A stretch of DNA of 7,372 nucleotides from Acidimicrobiales bacterium. GTDB lineage: Bacteria > Actinomycetota > Acidimicrobiia > Acidimicrobiales > JANYDT01. This document shows, in pieces, positions 5,727 to 7,372 of this stretch; position 1 is the stretch's first letter; the number at the start of each line of letters is the position of its first letter. Made by a program: the position numbers and the translations under genes. The DNA lies in assembly GCA_025358985.1 (NCBI GenBank), contig JANYHQ010000525.1, positions 1 to 7,372 on the forward strand. Reading direction: 5' to 3'. The notes under the pieces were generated by a model. That model was not told the DNA's origin. It saw nothing but the letters and a program-made list of their open reading frames with translations, and did not search any database.

Positions 5727-6790
5727 GACGCCAGCACCACCTGCGGCACCGGTCGCTGGACGAAGTAGGTGGGGTCATTGGCTTGGCGAATCAGGGCCGG
5801 GATGATCTCACGGTACGCGCCGAGCAACCCGTTGTACGGCGCAGGCATGTCGGCCCGGACTTCTTCATGCAACGCAGGGAGGGCGTGAAAGGCAACGGTG
5901 GGAAACATGTGATGCTCCACATGGAAGTTCATGTTCCAGTACAAAAACCGGTTGACACGGTTCATGGTCACGGTGCGGGCGCTCAAACGGTGATCCAGTA
6001 CATCCTCAGCCAGGCCAGCGTGCTGAGTGAGGCCATAGACGGTCGCCATCCACCGGCCGTACAGCGTGGGCAACCCCACCAGCATCAGTGGTTCCACACT
6101 GCCCACCATGATGCTGGCGGTGATCGCCGCCACCCAGATCAACACATGGATACGAGCGGCCAGGATGGCCTTGTTGCGCTCCGAAGCAGGCAAGTAGTCG
6201 GCCTCTTCGGCGGTGAGGCGACCCACGCAATTCGGAATCAACTTACGGAACTCGGCGATGACCTGCGGTAGGCCGGTGAACAACAGCAGCAAACGCCAGA
6301 TGGCAGTGGGTCGCTGGACGGCGATTTCGGGATCGCGGCCGACAATGATGGTGTCGCTGTGATGGCGGGCATGACTCCAACGCCACGAGACGGGCTCGCG
6401 AGTCATCATGAACGAGCCGAGGTGATACACCGCCGTGTTCATCCACGATGTCTTGAAGGCGGTGCCGTGGCCCCCCTCATGCCAGCGTGAGTCACCTACG
6501 GTTCCGTACAACACCCCGTACACGATGAACACGGGCAGCGACCACCACGTGCCCCACAACAGGTGTGCCATCCACCCCGTGGCCATCAGCAGAACCAACC
6601 AGATCACCGTGTCGCGAATGGCAGGCGCGTCGCTGCGCTGCATCAGTTCTTTCATGCGCTTACGCGGAACAGGGGACTGGTACCAGTCTGCCGATACCAA
6701 CCCCCGCTCTTGGGCAATGACGGCTTCAGGTCCGGTGAGCCGGTAATCGCGACGCAACACTTTGTGATCGGATTCTGCGATTGTGCTCAT
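5723..6790 (-). CDS. MocD-like di-iron oxygenase, fatty-acid-desaturase superfamily
   Basis: Integral membrane non-haem di-iron enzyme, 355 aa. Seen: three histidine boxes, HEGGH at 104-108, HARHH at 140-144 and HVEHH at 290-294, plus TQH257. Hydrophobic stretches lie at about 60-99, 164-178 and 209-244. The signatures GDSRWHEGGHGTAFKT and DTIIVGRDPEI match the MocD group (rhizopine-demethylating oxygenase) rather than acyl-lipid desaturases. With the MocE-like ferredoxin next door, the likely reaction is O2-dependent hydroxylation leading to O- or N-demethylation of a small molecule; lipid desaturation is less likely but not excluded. The ATG at 6790 is supported by GGTGAGG 5 bases upstream. 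It is first in a four-gene leftward operon (oxygenase, Rieske, flavodoxin copies 1 and 2). An inverted repeat at 6844-6864 lies just upstream. Confidence 0.92.
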   Translation of the reverse strand: MSTIAESDHKVLRRDYRLTGPEAVIAQERGLVSADWYQSPVPRKRMKELMQRSDAPAIRDTVIWLVLLMATGWMAHLLWGTWWSLPVFIVYGVLYGTVGDSRWHEGGHGTAFKTSWMNTAVYHLGSFMMTREPVSWRWSHARHHSDTIIVGRDPEIAVQRPTAIWRLLLLFTGLPQVIAEFRKLIPNCVGRLTAEEADYLPASERNKAILAARIHVLIWVAAITASIMVGSVEPLMLVGLPTLYGRWMATVYGLTQHAGLAEDVLDHRLSARTVTMNRVNRFLYWNMNFHVEHHMFPTVAFHALPALHEEVRADMPAPYNGLLGAYREIIPALIRQANDPTYFVQRPVPQVVLAS

Positions 6791-6831
6791 GATGACCTCA
6801 CCAAGTGTTGACTGCGTACTCAGGCTACTAC

Positions 6832-6860
6832 CACCTAGTCCCTGATATTGACTCCTTCAA
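6832..6860 (-). promoter_or_regulatory. Weak candidate promoter of the oxygenase operon
   Basis: On the minus strand, TTGAAG (6860-6855) is followed after 17 bases by TAGGTG (6837-6832). The -35 half is fair; the -10 half lacks the usual final T. The candidate -35 lies inside the inverted repeat at 6844-6864, so a protein bound there would block polymerase. Tentative. Confidence 0.25.
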
Positions 6861-6864
6861 TATC
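6844..6864. promoter_or_regulatory. Inverted repeat upstream of the oxygenase operon, candidate operator
   Basis: GATATTGA (6844-6851) and TCAATATC (6857-6864) are perfect 8-bp arms around CTCCT. The core ATTGA-N5-TCAAT is identical in sequence and spacing to the core of the palindrome at 2560-2576. The arms are AT-rich with no T-run after them, which argues against a terminator. The right arm includes the stop codon of the luciferase-like gene (6857-6859). Confidence 0.6.
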
Positions 6865-7372
6865 GGACCATGGCGTTAAAGAGGCGGATTGCTTCCATTG
6901 CCTGTTCCATCATCGCCCCGATGCGGTCGCCGTCCACCAAGGCCAAACCAATGGTCTCGGGCTGGTGCCGGCCCACCAGTTGAACCATGCCGGCAGCCAC
7001 GGCGGCCGGATCGCCCATGAGTGACGTGGGGTCATCGGCGGCGTCAGCCCGGAATCTCACCGACGCATAGAGGGCCACGTGAATGGGGCGGACCGAGCGG
7101 GCCCACTCCACCGGGGTGGCCAATGCATCCAACCCAAAGCCCGAGAGAAAGACGCCGTCGGCCTCGCATGATGCCAGCCGATTGAGCTGCTCACCTTTGG
7201 CCCCCACGTAGATCGGCACCGAGCGCGCCGGGGCCGCATGACCGGGTGGCTGGTAGCGATCTGAACTGCGACATTCGATGACGTCACGGGCCGTACGGAT
7301 GGCATCACGAACCAGGGCCACCGGCTTCTCGACACTCAGGCCGAATGGGTCAAGGGATTGGCCACCTCCCAC
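6857..7372 (-). CDS. Luciferase-like (LLM class) oxidoreductase, 5' end cut by window edge
   Basis: The C-terminal 171 residues of a TIM-barrel flavin- or F420-dependent oxidoreductase; the gene begins beyond the right edge. The diagnostic stretch is VPIYVGAKGEQLNRLASCEADGVFLSGFG, which corresponds to the IP(I/V)Y(L/V)(A/G)A.G...L.LAG..ADGV motif of F420-dependent methylene-tetrahydromethanopterin reductase-like proteins. Before it comes a VRDAIRTARDVI helix, and after it the C-terminal helices ending in AMEAIRLFNAMVRY. The frame is open to the edge, so any start inside the window would be artificial. It lies 66 bp upstream of the oxygenase gene on the same strand, possibly the same pathway. 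By analogy with RutA it could oxidise or open a ring, but whether it uses FMN or F420, and on what substrate, cannot be seen here. Confidence 0.85.
   Translation of the reverse strand: MGGGQSLDPFGLSVEKPVALVRDAIRTARDVIECRSSDRYQPPGHAAPARSVPIYVGAKGEQLNRLASCEADGVFLSGFGLDALATPVEWARSVRPIHVALYASVRFRADAADDPTSLMGDPAAVAAGMVQLVGRHQPETIGLALVDGDRIGAMMEQAMEAIRLFNAMVRY

Overview
The window looks like a chromosomal piece of a moderately GC-rich bacterium, most likely an actinomycete-type lineage (possibly Acidimicrobiia). The reasons are the base composition, frequent ATGA/TTGA start-stop overlaps, TTG starts, and a luciferase-like protein of the type common in F420-using Actinobacteria. This placement is an inference. 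Almost every base is coding. The only gene-free gaps are 1223-1318, 2468-2692 and 6791-6856, and no gap exceeds 300 bases. I see no RNA genes, insertion sequences or CRISPR.

Left half: a divergent uptake and hydrolysis locus. From the 225-bp gap at 2468-2692, one unit runs leftward. It encodes an exported NMT1/THI5-like substrate-binding protein, then (past a strong hairpin) a 96-aa TIGR03792-like protein of unknown function, then a cytosine-deaminase-family amidohydrolase cut by the left edge. The other unit runs rightward and encodes the matching ABC ATPase and a single permease. The likely role is import of a small nitrogen-containing organic compound, probably heterocyclic, followed by hydrolytic deamination or ring opening.

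Right half: a leftward four-gene oxygenase operon with no gaps between genes. It encodes a MocD-like membrane di-iron oxygenase of the fatty-acid-desaturase superfamily, a MocE-like Rieske ferredoxin, and two small flavodoxin-fold oxidoreductases related to NAD(P)H:quinone reductases. In rhizobial rhizopine catabolism, MocD and MocE work with the ferredoxin reductase MocF in oxidative demethylation. Here the two flavodoxin-fold proteins sit where a reductase would be expected. Upstream on the same strand is the 3' part of a luciferase-like monooxygenase gene. The permease gene and the last flavodoxin-fold gene converge and overlap by 15 bp.

Linking observation: the same dyad, ATTGA-N5-TCAAT, occurs in both gaps that should carry promoters. 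One is a 17-bp palindrome between the divergent transport genes. The other is an 8-bp-arm inverted repeat upstream of the oxygenase operon. I infer one regulon: import, oxidation (probably demethylation) and hydrolysis of one compound, under one unidentified regulator. The substrate cannot be read from the sequence.
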